Positions 19,107 to 28,503 of a stretch of DNA of 64,000 nucleotides are shown here, one piece after another. This DNA comes from Pseudoxanthomonas sp. GTDB lineage: Bacteria > Pseudomonadota > Gammaproteobacteria > Xanthomonadales > Xanthomonadaceae. Location: positions 1-64,000 of the forward strand of contig NZ_DASYGY010000001.1 of assembly GCF_035999195.1 (NCBI RefSeq), in the 5' to 3' direction. Made by a program: the position numbers and the translations under genes. Under the pieces are notes generated by a model. It did not search any database. It was not told the DNA's origin and was given only the letters and a program-made list of their open reading frames with translations. How positions within the stretch are numbered: position 1 is the first letter of the stretch; every line of letters starts with the position of its first letter.

Positions 19107-22100
19107 ATGGGATCGGTAGACGGGAACGGCAACAACGCGCGCAGCCGCTGGATGCGCGCGTTTTTTATTGGCCTGCTGGCAGCGACGGCCCTGGCCGGCT
19201 GCAAGCGCAACGAGTCCGGGCAATTGCCCGAAGCGAGCGGCGAGCCCATCAAGGCACAGGCCGCCAAGGTGGAAGGCTTCGCCCTGGTCGGCGCCTATCC
19301 CGACCAGCATGACGGCGATCTCGCCATCGCGCTGGAGTTCAGCCGTCCGCTGGTGAGTTCGCAGGATTTCGACACGCTGCTGGTGGTGAAGGACGCCAAC
19401 GGCGCGGCGGTGAAAGGCAGCTGGGTGCTGGACGACAAGGGTCTGGTGCTGCGCTTCCCGTCGGTTGAAGCGGCCAAGGATTACGAGGTCACCCTGAAGG
19501 CCGGCCTGTCCGCCGCCGATGGCACGCGCCTGGGCAAGGACGACACGCGCAAGGTCCACACCGGCGAGCTGGAACCCGCGGTCGGCTTCGCCTCGCAGGG
19601 CAGCGTGCTGCCGGCGCGCGAGAGCCGGGGCCTGCCGGTGGTGTCGATCAACGTGCCGGAAGTGGACGTGGAGTTCCTGCGCGTCACCGAGAAGCAGCTG
19701 CCCAAGTTCTTCGCCGAGTACCAGCGCGGCGGTCGTCGCGGCAGCTGGGACCTGGACAGCGACTACGGCGACAGCACGCCGCTGGGCAAGCTGGCCGAGC
19801 CGGTCTACCTCAACCGCTTCGTGCTGGGCGGCAAGCCCAACGAACGCGTGCTGACCTACCTGCCCATCCAGGACATCCGCGAGCTGCAGGACCCCGGTTT
19901 GTACTTCGCCGTGATGAAGCGAACGGGCAAGTTCGCCGGCGAGTTCGAGACCGCCTTCTTCACCGTCAGCGACATCGGTCTGCACACGCGCGCGTACAAG
20001 GACACGCTGTTCGTCCACACCGCCTCGCTGCAGGACGGCTCGGCCACCGGCGGCGTCGAACTGAAGGTGCTCGATGCCCGTGGCGAAGCCATCCTGGCCG
20101 GCAAGACCGACGGCAACGGCAATGCGCTGCTGAACTACACGCTGGACGCCGGTCACGTGCTGGTGGCCACGCGCGGCAAGGACGTGTCGATGCTGCCGTT
20201 CAACCAGCCGGCGCTGGATCTGTCGGAGTTCGCTGTCGCCGGCCGCGAGCAGGCGTGGTTCGACGTCTTCGCCTGGTCGGGACGCGACCTGTACCGGCCT
20301 GGCGAGACCGTCCGCATCTCCGCCCTGCTGCGCGACAACGACGGCAAGCCGGTGCCGGCGCCCAAGCAGGGCGGCGGCCAGCCCGTGTTCCTGCGCCTGA
20401 AGCAGCCCGACGGCAAGGTGTTCCGCGAGACGCGCCTGCAGCCGGGCGCGCAGGGCTATTTCAGCTTCGAGCAGGCGATCCCGGCGGAAGCGCCGACGGG
20501 TCGCTGGCAGGTGGAGTTCCGCACCGACCCGGCCAGCAAGGAGGCGGTGCAGGGCATGACGCTGCGCATCGAGGAATTCCTGCCCGAGCGCATGAAGCTG
20601 GACCTGGACGCCGCGCCGGTGCTCAAGCCGGGCCAGCCGCTCAAGCTCAAGGCGACGGCCGCCTACCTGTACGGCGCGCCGGCCAGCGGCAACCGCTTCA
20701 CCGCCAAGCTGGCGGTGGCGGTGGAACAGCATCCGCTGGAGCAGTTGCCCGGTTACTTCTTCGGCGACCCGACGATGGAACTGCCGAAGGAGGCCAAGGA
20801 TGTCATCGACACCACGCTCGGCGAGACCGGGGTGCTGGAAGAGGACATCGCGCTGCCGGCGGAAGCCAAGCCGCGCAGTCCCATCGCCGCCATCGTCTCC
20901 GGCAGCGTCTACGAGACCGGCGGACGCACGGTCAACCGCACGCTCAAGCGCGTGCTGTGGCCGGCCGACGCGCTGGTCGGCGTCCGTCCGCTCTTCGACG
21001 ACAAGGACGGCGCGGATGCCAACGCGAATGCCGGCTTCGAGGTCGTGCGCATGGACGCCGCCGGCAAGCCGAAGCCCGGCAAGGGACTGAAGGCGACGCT
21101 GGTGCGTGAACTGCGCGACTACCACTGGAACCATTCCGACGACGGCGGCTGGGACTACGACTTCACCCGCCGCTTCGAGAACAAGGAGACGCGCACGCTG
21201 GATGTCGGTACGGGCGCGTCGAAGATCGACTTCCCGGTGGAGTGGGGCGAGTACCGGTTGGACGTGTTCGATCCCGCGACCGGCCTGACCACGCGCTATC
21301 CGTTCCGCGCCGGCTGGAGCTGGGACGACCAGAACCGCGGGCTGGATGCGCGCCCCGACAAGGTCAAGCTGGCGCTGGACAGGACCGGCTACAAGGCCGG
21401 CGACACGCTGAACGTCACGGTCACCCCGCCGCATGCCGGCAAGGGCCTGCTGATGGTCGAGAGCGACCGCATGCTGTACGTGCAGGCGATCGACGCCAAG
21501 CCCGGCAGCACGTTCTCCATTCCGGTGACCAAGGACTGGGAGCGCCACGACGTCTACGTCACCGCACTGGTGTTCCGTGGCGGCTCGGCGCCCAGCAAGA
21601 TCACGCCGGCACGCGCCGTGGGCGTGGCGCACGTGCCGATGGACCGTCGCGACCGCCGCGTTGCCGTCGGTCTGTCCGTGCCGAAGCAGATGCGGCCGGA
21701 GCAGAACCTGCCGGTCACCGTCAGCGTTCCCGAACTCGCCGGCAAGATGGCGCACGTCACCGTGTCCGCCGTGGACGTGGGCATCCTCAACATCACCCGC
21801 TTCCCGGTGCCGGATGCCAACGCGCAGTTCTTCGCGCAGCGCAGGCTGGGCGTGGACGCGTACGACATCTATGGACGCGTGATCGAGAGCTTCGAGGGCG
21901 GCAGCGCGAAGATGCGCTTCGGCGGCGACATGGCGCTGTCGGCCCTGCCGCAGGCGAAGCGGCCGACCTCGCGCGTGCAGACGGTCGACCTGTTCTCCGG
22001 TCCGGTAAGACTGGACGGCAAGGGCAATGCACGCGTCGCGCTCAAGGTGCCGGACTTCAACGGCACGCTGCGCGTGTCGGCGCTGGTCTATTCCGACACG

Positions 22101-24047
22101 CGCTACGGCAACCGTGATCGCGAGACCGTCGTGCGCGCGCCCATCGTGGCCGAAGCCAGCCTGCCGCGCGTGCTGGCGCCGGGCGACAGGAGCACGGTGA
22201 CGCTGGACGTGCAGAACTTCACCGGCAAGGCGGGCGCCTTCAAGGTACTGGTGAACGGCGAAGGCCCGCTCAGTATCGGCGAAGGCAGCAGGACCGCCGA
22301 CCTGTCGGTGGACGCCAAGCGCACGCTGACGTTCCCGATCACCGCGGGCGAGGGCTACACCACCGCGCAGGTGCGCGTGCGCGTGGAGGGCAACGGCTTC
22401 AGGGTCGACCGTCGCTACGACGTGCCGGTGCGCGCGGGCTGGCCGGCGGTGCTGCGCTCGCGCACGCAGGTGCTGGACAGCCTGGTGCCCGTGGAGATGG
22501 GGGCGGGCTTCGCCGACGGACTGATGCCGGGTTCGGTGACCGCGCGCATGACCGTCAGTGCGTTGCCGCCGATTCCGTTCGCCAGTGCGCTGAAGGGCGC
22601 GCTGGAGTATCCGTACGGGTGCGCCGAGCAGACCACCAGCAAGGGTTACGCGGCGCTGGAACTCGACGACGCCACCGCCAAGCTGCTGGGCATCGACGGA
22701 CTGGAAGTGAAGAAGCGTCGCGAGCGCATGGAAGGCGCGTTCGGACGGCTGGCATCGATGCAGGTGGCGAACGGCCACTTCTCGATGTGGGGCAACGACG
22801 ACTACATCAACCCGGGCCTGACGCCGTACATCGCCGAGTTCCTGCTGGACGCGCGCGAAGGCGGCTTCGCCGTGCCGGACGCGGTGCTGCAGAAGGCACT
22901 GACCCGCCTGAGCGAGGACCTGCTGGCCGGCGGCGCGCAGTTCTACGGTTACGACCGGCGCGACCACCTCAAGTTCGCCAACCAGGCCTACGCCGGTTAC
23001 GTGCTCGCGCGCGTCAACCGTGCCCCGCTGGGCACGCTGCGCGCGCTGTACGACAACGAGCGCGGCAAGACCCTCACCGGCCTGCCGCTGGTGCATCTGG
23101 GCATCGCGCTGTCGCTGCAGGGCGACAAGACGCGCGGCGCGAAGGCGATCGCCGAAGGCTTCGCCAAGACCGGCGACCGTCCGGAGTACCTGGGCGATTA
23201 CGGCACCAAGCTGCGCGATGATGCGCTGATGATCGCTCTGGTGCACGAGCGCAAGCTGGCCAAGCCGGAGTACGACCGCCGTGCGATCTCGCTGGGCCGC
23301 GAGCTGGATGCCCGCCGCAACAGCGGCTGGATGTGGCTGAGTACGCAGGAGCAGGTCGCGCTGGCCCGTCTGGGCAAGGCGTTGATGGTGGACCAGAAGA
23401 AGCTGGTGTCCGGCCAGTGGAGCATCGGTGGAGACGCCGAGGCGATTGCGCCGGTCCGCCTGTTCGGCCGCAGCGTCGATCACGCAACGCTCGCACGTGG
23501 CCTGCGATTCACGCCGGAAGGTTCGCCGCCGCTGTACGCCTCGCTGGACGTGGCCGGCATTCCGCGCAGCGCACCGGCGCCGGACGACCGCCAGATCGGC
23601 ATCGAGCGCCGCTACTACACGACCGATGGCCAGGAGTGGAAGGGCGGCACGCTGAAGGAGGGCGAGGCGCTGATCGTGCGGGTCGGCATCACCGCCAACG
23701 TCGCGATCCCCGATGCGCTGTTCACCGACCTGCTGCCGGCGGGCCTGGAAATCGAGAACTTCAATCTCGGCGACGCCAAGCAATGGGCCGAGGTCGTGGT
23801 CGACGGCATCGCGATCAGCGACCGCGGCAGCGCGGCGGACGTCAAGCACGAGGAGTTCCGCGACGACCGCTACGTGGCCGCGCTGAAGCTGGAGCGCCGC
23901 GGTACCGCCAAGCTGTTCTACCTGGTCCGCGCGGTGACCCCGGGCACATACACCGTGCCGCCGTCGCTGGTGGAGGACATGTACCGTCCGGACATCCGCG
24001 GTGTCGGCAGGGCGTCGCCGGCGACGATCACGGTGGTGCAGCCGTAG
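19107..24047 (+). CDS. Alpha-2-macroglobulin family lipoprotein (YfhM-like)
   Basis: A bacterial alpha-2-macroglobulin thought to trap proteases in the periplasm; 1646 residues. A lipobox LAGC places the lipidated Cys at residue 32. Macroglobulin-like domains are followed by a thioester-type motif YGCAEQ with Cys1172 and the Gln three residues on, matching CxEQ. The C-terminal receptor-binding-like domain ends VPPSLVEDMYRPDIRGVG. AGGGA lies about 10 nt before ATG 19107; an internal ATG at 19152 also keeps the lipobox. A -10-like TATACT is at 19072. pbpC follows, as in E. coli yfhM-pbpC. Confidence 0.93.
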   Translation: MGSVDGNGNNARSRWMRAFFIGLLAATALAGCKRNESGQLPEASGEPIKAQAAKVEGFALVGAYPDQHDGDLAIALEFSRPLVSSQDFDTLLVVKDANGAAVKGSWVLDDKGLVLRFPSVEAAKDYEVTLKAGLSAADGTRLGKDDTRKVHTGELEPAVGFASQGSVLPARESRGLPVVSINVPEVDVEFLRVTEKQLPKFFAEYQRGGRRGSWDLDSDYGDSTPLGKLAEPVYLNRFVLGGKPNERVLTYLPIQDIRELQDPGLYFAVMKRTGKFAGEFETAFFTVSDIGLHTRAYKDTLFVHTASLQDGSATGGVELKVLDARGEAILAGKTDGNGNALLNYTLDAGHVLVATRGKDVSMLPFNQPALDLSEFAVAGREQAWFDVFAWSGRDLYRPGETVRISALLRDNDGKPVPAPKQGGGQPVFLRLKQPDGKVFRETRLQPGAQGYFSFEQAIPAEAPTGRWQVEFRTDPASKEAVQGMTLRIEEFLPERMKLDLDAAPVLKPGQPLKLKATAAYLYGAPASGNRFTAKLAVAVEQHPLEQLPGYFFGDPTMELPKEAKDVIDTTLGETGVLEEDIALPAEAKPRSPIAAIVSGSVYETGGRTVNRTLKRVLWPADALVGVRPLFDDKDGADANANAGFEVVRMDAAGKPKPGKGLKATLVRELRDYHWNHSDDGGWDYDFTRRFENKETRTLDVGTGASKIDFPVEWGEYRLDVFDPATGLTTRYPFRAGWSWDDQNRGLDARPDKVKLALDRTGYKAGDTLNVTVTPPHAGKGLLMVESDRMLYVQAIDAKPGSTFSIPVTKDWERHDVYVTALVFRGGSAPSKITPARAVGVAHVPMDRRDRRVAVGLSVPKQMRPEQNLPVTVSVPELAGKMAHVTVSAVDVGILNITRFPVPDANAQFFAQRRLGVDAYDIYGRVIESFEGGSAKMRFGGDMALSALPQAKRPTSRVQTVDLFSGPVRLDGKGNARVALKVPDFNGTLRVSALVYSDTRYGNRDRETVVRAPIVAEASLPRVLAPGDRSTVTLDVQNFTGKAGAFKVLVNGEGPLSIGEGSRTADLSVDAKRTLTFPITAGEGYTTAQVRVRVEGNGFRVDRRYDVPVRAGWPAVLRSRTQVLDSLVPVEMGAGFADGLMPGSVTARMTVSALPPIPFASALKGALEYPYGCAEQTTSKGYAALELDDATAKLLGIDGLEVKKRRERMEGAFGRLASMQVANGHFSMWGNDDYINPGLTPYIAEFLLDAREGGFAVPDAVLQKALTRLSEDLLAGGAQFYGYDRRDHLKFANQAYAGYVLARVNRAPLGTLRALYDNERGKTLTGLPLVHLGIALSLQGDKTRGAKAIAEGFAKTGDRPEYLGDYGTKLRDDALMIALVHERKLAKPEYDRRAISLGRELDARRNSGWMWLSTQEQVALARLGKALMVDQKKLVSGQWSIGGDAEAIAPVRLFGRSVDHATLARGLRFTPEGSPPLYASLDVAGIPRSAPAPDDRQIGIERRYYTTDGQEWKGGTLKEGEALIVRVGITANVAIPDALFTDLLPAGLEIENFNLGDAKQWAEVVVDGIAISDRGSAADVKHEEFRDDRYVAALKLERRGTAKLFYLVRAVTPGTYTVPPSLVEDMYRPDIRGVGRASPATITVVQP

Positions 24048-24097
24048 TCCATTCCTTCTCCCCGCGCGCGGGGAGGAGGGCAACATCCCAGGGTGCC

Positions 24098-24162
24098 GTG
24101 GGAGCGACATGAGTCGCGACGGATTGCCGGTAACGCCTCATCGCGACTCGCGTCGCTCCCAC
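24098..24162. repeat. REP-like inverted repeat, family A, copy 1
   Basis: Arms GGGAGCGACATGAGTCGCGA and TCGCGACTCGCGTCGCTCCC (22 nt with flanks, 20 of 22 paired) separated by about 20 nt, between the macroglobulin gene and pbpC. Similar pairs occur at 32046-32110 and 55645-55788. Confidence 0.8.
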
Positions 24163-24188
24163 CGCCACATGCAGTGCCGCAATCCTTC

Positions 24189-26540
24189 ATGCAAACGCGA
24201 CGTTTCTCCGCACTGTTGACCTGGCTGCGCTGGGCCACCGTCGTCGTGCTCGTGGCGTTGCTGATCCTGGACTTCGTATGTCCGCCCCCGCTGCCGAAGA
24301 CCCGCGACACCAGCACGCTGGTCGTCGCGCGCGACGGCACGCCGCTGCGCGCCTTCGCCGACCGCGATGGCGTGTGGCGCTATCCCGCCACGCCGGACAC
24401 CGTATCGCCGCTCTACCTCCAGGCGCTGCTGAACTACGAAGACCGCTGGTTCTGGAAACATCCCGGCGTCAATCCGTGGGCACTGGTGCGTGCGGCCGGC
24501 CAGTTCGCGCAGCATGGGCGCGTAGTCTCGGGTGGCTCCACGTTGACCATGCAGGTCGCGCGCATGCTGGACCGCCACTCGCGCACGCCGTGGGGCAAGG
24601 CCAAGCAGATGCTGCGGGCGGTGCAACTGGAAGCGCACCTGTCCAAGCGCGAGATCCTCACGCTCTACCTGGAGCGCGCGCCGTTCGGCGGCACCATCGA
24701 AGGCGTGGACGCGGCCAGTTGGGCGTATCTCGGCAAGCCGGCGTCGCGGTTGTCGCATGCCGAGGCCGCGCTGCTCGCCGTCTTGCCGCAATCGCCCAGC
24801 CGGTTGCGCCCGGATCGCCACCCCGACGCCGCCCGTGTCGCACGCGACAAGGTGCTGCAGCGCATGGCCGATCTCGGTGTCTGGTCGAAGGCCGAGGTCG
24901 AGGATGCGCGCATCGAACCCGTGGTCGCCCGCAGCCTGCAGGCGCCGATGAGCGCGGCGCTGTTGGCCGAACGCCTGCGCCAGAAGCAGCCGCGCGCCTC
25001 GCGCATCACGTCCACGATCGACGCCGGCCTGCAGCGCACGCTGGAAGAACGCGTGCAGGGCTACTTCTCCGCACTGCCTGCGCGTACGTCCGCCGCGCTG
25101 CTGGTGGTCGACAACGCCACGATGGAAGCGCGCGCCTATGTCGGGTCGGTGGCGTTCGGCGATCGCGAGCGGCTCGGTCACGTCGACATGGTGCAGGCCT
25201 GGCGGTCGCCGGGATCGACGCTGAAGCCGTTCCTGTACGGGCTGGCGCTGGACGACGGACTGATCCATTCCGAGAGCCTGCTGGTGGACGCGCCGCAGTC
25301 GTTCGGCGGTTACCGTCCCGGCAACTTCGACGCCGCCTTCAATGGCCCGGTCAGCGCCGCCGACGCGCTGCGCCTGTCGCTCAACGTGCCGGCGGTGGAC
25401 CTGCTGGATCGCGTCGGCCCGTCGCGTTTTTCCGCACGCCTGGCGAACAACGGCCTGGTGCTGCGCTACCCGCGCGGCGCGCAACCGAACCTGTCGCTGA
25501 TCCTCGGCGGCACCGGCGCGCGCCTGGAGGATCTGGTGGGTGCGTACGCGGGTCTGAACCGCGGCGGATTGTCGGGCCGCGTGCGCTACACCACGCAGGA
25601 TCCGGCTTCGGACCGTCGCCTGTTGTCGCCCGGTGCGGCATGGATCATCCGCGAGGTGCTGGAGGCGCACCCGCGGCCCGGCTACGGCAGCGGTGTGCTG
25701 GATACCGGCAACCGTCCGCGCGTGGCCTGGAAGACCGGCACCAGCTACGGCTTCCGCGACGCGTGGGCGCTCGGCAGCACGCGCCGTTACACGGTCGGCG
25801 TATGGGTGGGTCGTCCGGACGGCACACCGCTGCCCGGCCAGTACGGTGCGGTCACCGCGCTGCCGCTGATGTTCGAGGTGATCGACAGCCTGCCGCGTTC
25901 ACCCGGTGACGCCGGTCCGGTGCCGCCGCCGGCCGGCGTGCTCGAACAGGCGATCTGTTGGCCGCTGGGCACGCTGGCCGAAGCGGAGTCGCCCGCACTG
26001 TGCCAGCGAAAGCGCGATGCCTGGATCCTGGGCGGCAACGTGCCGCCGACGTTCGCCGAACGCGATGCGCGCCTGTGGAGCGCCGGACGCGAGCGGTTCG
26101 AGGTCGATGCAGGCACCGGTCTTCGACTCTCCGGCGATTGCACCCGTCCGCACGAGGCCCGCAGTACCGAGATCGCGCGCTGGCCGGCGTTGGCGTCTCC
26201 ATGGTTGCCTGCGCGCGAACGCGCGGCATCGCGCCTGCCGCCCCTCTCCCCGGACTGCCAGCCCGATGGTCGCGATGCGGCCGAGGAATTGCGCATCGAC
26301 GGGCTCAACGATCTCGCCACCCTGGCCCGCGCGCCCGGTAGCGAACACGGCGTTCGCCTGCAGTTGCGCGCACTCGGCACCGACATGCGCGTTCAATGGT
26401 TGCTGGACGGTCGCTGGATCGCCGAGACGCGCGGCCCGCAGACGTTCCAGCAGGACTTCATGGAGATCGGCGAACACCAGCTCACCGCGCTCGCCGACAG
26501 CGGCGCGTGGGCGCGGGTGAGGTTCAAGGTATTGCGCTGA
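24189..26540 (+). CDS. pbpC: Penicillin-binding protein 1C
   Basis: A bifunctional peptidoglycan synthase; 783 residues. A membrane anchor (about 15-30) is followed by a glycosyltransferase-51 domain with NYEDRWFWKHPG (catalytic Glu84) and a transpeptidase domain with the SxxK motif at Ser343-Lys346 (SPGSTLKP) and KTGTSYGF near 515. The C-terminal BiPBP_C-type domain (about 700-783) is typical of PBP1C. ATG 24189 is chosen because upstream codons come from the REP element. Pairing with the macroglobulin suggests repair after attack on cell wall and proteins. Confidence 0.95.
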   Translation: MQTRRFSALLTWLRWATVVVLVALLILDFVCPPPLPKTRDTSTLVVARDGTPLRAFADRDGVWRYPATPDTVSPLYLQALLNYEDRWFWKHPGVNPWALVRAAGQFAQHGRVVSGGSTLTMQVARMLDRHSRTPWGKAKQMLRAVQLEAHLSKREILTLYLERAPFGGTIEGVDAASWAYLGKPASRLSHAEAALLAVLPQSPSRLRPDRHPDAARVARDKVLQRMADLGVWSKAEVEDARIEPVVARSLQAPMSAALLAERLRQKQPRASRITSTIDAGLQRTLEERVQGYFSALPARTSAALLVVDNATMEARAYVGSVAFGDRERLGHVDMVQAWRSPGSTLKPFLYGLALDDGLIHSESLLVDAPQSFGGYRPGNFDAAFNGPVSAADALRLSLNVPAVDLLDRVGPSRFSARLANNGLVLRYPRGAQPNLSLILGGTGARLEDLVGAYAGLNRGGLSGRVRYTTQDPASDRRLLSPGAAWIIREVLEAHPRPGYGSGVLDTGNRPRVAWKTGTSYGFRDAWALGSTRRYTVGVWVGRPDGTPLPGQYGAVTALPLMFEVIDSLPRSPGDAGPVPPPAGVLEQAICWPLGTLAEAESPALCQRKRDAWILGGNVPPTFAERDARLWSAGRERFEVDAGTGLRLSGDCTRPHEARSTEIARWPALASPWLPARERAASRLPPLSPDCQPDGRDAAEELRIDGLNDLATLARAPGSEHGVRLQLRALGTDMRVQWLLDGRWIAETRGPQTFQQDFMEIGEHQLTALADSGAWARVRFKVLR

Positions 26541-26543
26541 CGA

Positions 26544-27290
26544 TCAGCGGTAGTGGGCGAGGAATGCGCTCAGCGACGTGGCGCCCGGCACCAGCAGGTT
26601 CATCAGTGCGCCGGCCAACAGCAGGGACAACGTCGCGACGAGGAACGGCTTGACCGTGTGCCGCAGCGTGGTCGAGAGCCAGTCGGCGTCGCCAGCCGGA
26701 CGTTTCAGGCGCCGGTAGAGACCGGCCGACAGGGCCGCGTCCAGCGCGAGTTCCGCCAGCAGCGCGGGGGCGATCCAGATCACCCAGCACACCGCGACCA
26801 ATGCGCCGCCCAGCACCACCATCACCAGGATGACGGGCAGGGACTCGGCGGCCTCGAAAGTGTCGCCCAGCGACGGCAGTTCGACCGACGGCGGCGTCGG
26901 ATCGAGTGCGGCGAAGGACGCGGGCGTTGCCGGGGCATCGAAGGACGCGCTGGCGCCACTGCCGCCGGAACCGCCGCCCATACCCTGCCAATCGCCCTTC
27001 GCGGGGGTGGGTGTCGACGACGCATCGTCGCCATCGGGCACGCCCAGATCCCATTCGCGATGGCGGCGCCAGATCCAGACCAGGCCGAGGAATGCGCCGT
27101 AGGCGATCAGGACACACACCGGATAACGCAGCCAGAGTGCTTCCATGCCGACCGCCGACAGCACCACCGAGGCGAGGAAGCCGGTAGCGGCGGTCAGCAG
27201 CACCAGCAGGCTCATCTGCAGCCGCGGCACGCTGACCCGTGCCGCGACCAGGGATCTCGACGCGTCGTGCGATCCGTCACGACGCCGCAT
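26544..27290 (-). CDS. Hypothetical membrane protein
   Basis: A 248-residue protein with two N-terminal helices (about 27-75), a Gly/Ser/Pro-rich linker (GGGSGGSGASAS, about 105-145) and two or three helices in the C-terminal half (LPVILVMVVLGGALVAVCWV; PFLVATLSLLLAGALMNLL). It starts 3 nt after the peroxiredoxin stop, so the two are co-transcribed. It ends 3 nt from the convergent pbpC stop. No family recognised. Confidence 0.75.
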   Translation of the reverse strand: MRRRDGSHDASRSLVAARVSVPRLQMSLLVLLTAATGFLASVVLSAVGMEALWLRYPVCVLIAYGAFLGLVWIWRRHREWDLGVPDGDDASSTPTPAKGDWQGMGGGSGGSGASASFDAPATPASFAALDPTPPSVELPSLGDTFEAAESLPVILVMVVLGGALVAVCWVIWIAPALLAELALDAALSAGLYRRLKRPAGDADWLSTTLRHTVKPFLVATLSLLLAGALMNLLVPGATSLSAFLAHYR

Positions 27291-27293
27291 GCG

Positions 27294-27773
27294 TCAGCCC
27301 AACTGTTCCAGCATGTGCTCCGCGCCGGATACCTTGTACTCGCCCGGGGCTTCCACGAACACGTGCTTCACCACGCCGTCCTCGGCGTACAGGGCGAAAC
27401 GCTTGGCGCGGATGCCCATGCCGTAGGCGCTGGCGTCCATCTCCAGGCCCAGCGCCTTGGCCAGGTCGGCATTGCCGTCGGCCAGCATCTGCAGGCCGTC
27501 CGGCACGTGCTGGGTCTTGCCCCAGGCCTGCATCACGAACGGGTCGTTGACCGAGACACAGAAGACCTCGATGCCGCGGCTGCGGAAGTCGTCGAAATGC
27601 TGCACGTAGCTGGGCAGGTGCTTCTCCGAGCAGGTCGGAGTGAATGCGCCCGGTACCGCGAACAGCACCGCCTTGCGGCCGTCGAACAGGGTGGTGGTGT
27701 CCACCGTTTCCACGCCTTCGCGGATGCGCTTGAGGGTCACTTCGGGGATGCGCTCGCCAACCTGGATGCTCAT
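27294..27773 (-). CDS. Peroxiredoxin (Prx5-type, AhpC/TSA family)
   Basis: A thiol peroxidase of 159 residues. The peroxidatic Cys is in VPGAFTPTCSEKHLPSY; ALYAEDGVVKHVFVE and GAEHMLEQL are also typical of the Prx5/glutaredoxin-linked group. No glutaredoxin domain is fused. ATG 27773 is preferred; longer upstream frames have no homology. First gene of a two-gene operon with the membrane protein. Confidence 0.93.
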   Translation of the reverse strand: MSIQVGERIPEVTLKRIREGVETVDTTTLFDGRKAVLFAVPGAFTPTCSEKHLPSYVQHFDDFRSRGIEVFCVSVNDPFVMQAWGKTQHVPDGLQMLADGNADLAKALGLEMDASAYGMGIRAKRFALYAEDGVVKHVFVEAPGEYKVSGAEHMLEQLG

Positions 27774-27840
27774 GGGATTGCCTTGTGTGGATGGAAACTG
27801 AATGCAGTGTAGCGCGCACGGGTCATGCCGCCGTGACGGG

Positions 27841-27868
27841 CTTGAAAGGCCGGGGCGCGCGCCTATTT
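27841..27868 (+). promoter_or_regulatory. Sigma-32 (heat-shock) type promoter of hsp20
   Basis: CTTGAAA (27841-27847), 13-nt spacer, GCCTATTT (27861-27868). The -35 is the exact sigma-32 consensus and the -10 matches 6 of 8 positions of CCCCATNT. It lies about 55 nt before the hsp20 start. Confidence 0.7.
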
Positions 27869-27921
27869 TCCCGGGCATCGGCGACCGGCTGCCCGGCGCC
27901 ACTTCCCGAGGAGACACCGAC

Positions 27922-28365
27922 ATGAGCATCGTGCAGTACAACCCCTGGGGCAACGCCCGCGGCCTGCAGGACGAGATCAAGCAGGTCTTCGACCGCTTCC
28001 TGGGCGAAGCCGACGCCGACCAGTCCAACGTGGTGACCAGCCAGTGGGCCCCGCGCGTGGACATCCGCGAAGACGCGGACCGTTTCGTGATCCTGGCCGA
28101 CATCCCCGGCGTGGATCCCAAGGACATCGAGATCCACATGGACAAGGGCATCCTGACCCTTCGCGGCGAGCGCGTCGCGGAGAAGAAGGAGGACGGCACG
28201 CGCTTCTCCCGCGTCGAGCGCGTCTACGGCACGTTCTACCGCCGTTTCTCGCTGCCGGACAGCGCCAACCCCGACGGCATCACCGCCAGCGGCCGGCACG
28301 GCGTGCTGCAGATCGACATTCCGAAGAAGCCGGAAACCACGCCGCGCCGCATCCAGGTGCAGTGA
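27922..28365 (+). CDS. Small heat-shock protein Hsp20
   Basis: An ATP-independent holdase that binds unfolding proteins; 147 residues. An N-terminal region is followed by an alpha-crystallin domain (about 42-135) with PGVDPKDIEIHMDKGILTLRGER and FYRRFSLPDSANPDGI. The C-terminal IxI/V-type motif is IQV. The ribosome binding site GAGGAGA is upstream of ATG 27922, and the sigma-32-like promoter explains heat control. The DnaJ-like cbpA follows. Confidence 0.96.
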   Translation: MSIVQYNPWGNARGLQDEIKQVFDRFLGEADADQSNVVTSQWAPRVDIREDADRFVILADIPGVDPKDIEIHMDKGILTLRGERVAEKKEDGTRFSRVERVYGTFYRRFSLPDSANPDGITASGRHGVLQIDIPKKPETTPRRIQVQ

Positions 28366-28503
28366 CCCGCGCGTCCCCGCCGTGGCTCCACGGCGGGGCC
28401 ACGGGCGTAGCGATAGAATCGGCCCGTGGCGCCCGCGTCGCGGGCCGTTCTTTTTCCGGATGTCGTGCGTCTGCGCGCATCCGCGTGATCCTGCGGAGAT
28501 TCC

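Noticed and set aside
24052..24078. Terminator from CCTTCTCCCC/GGGGAGGAGG after the macroglobulin gene
   Set aside because: The hairpin is plausible but imperfect and lacks a T-run; it is better seen as a common intergenic stem-loop.
19071..24110. A 1679-codon open frame on the minus strand opposite the macroglobulin gene, and similar long frames opposite other genes (for example 50594-54463 and 16122-18785)
   Set aside because: They are artefacts of high GC at third codon positions; they encode low-complexity His/Arg/Gln/Ala sequence, have no family features and lie opposite clear conserved genes.
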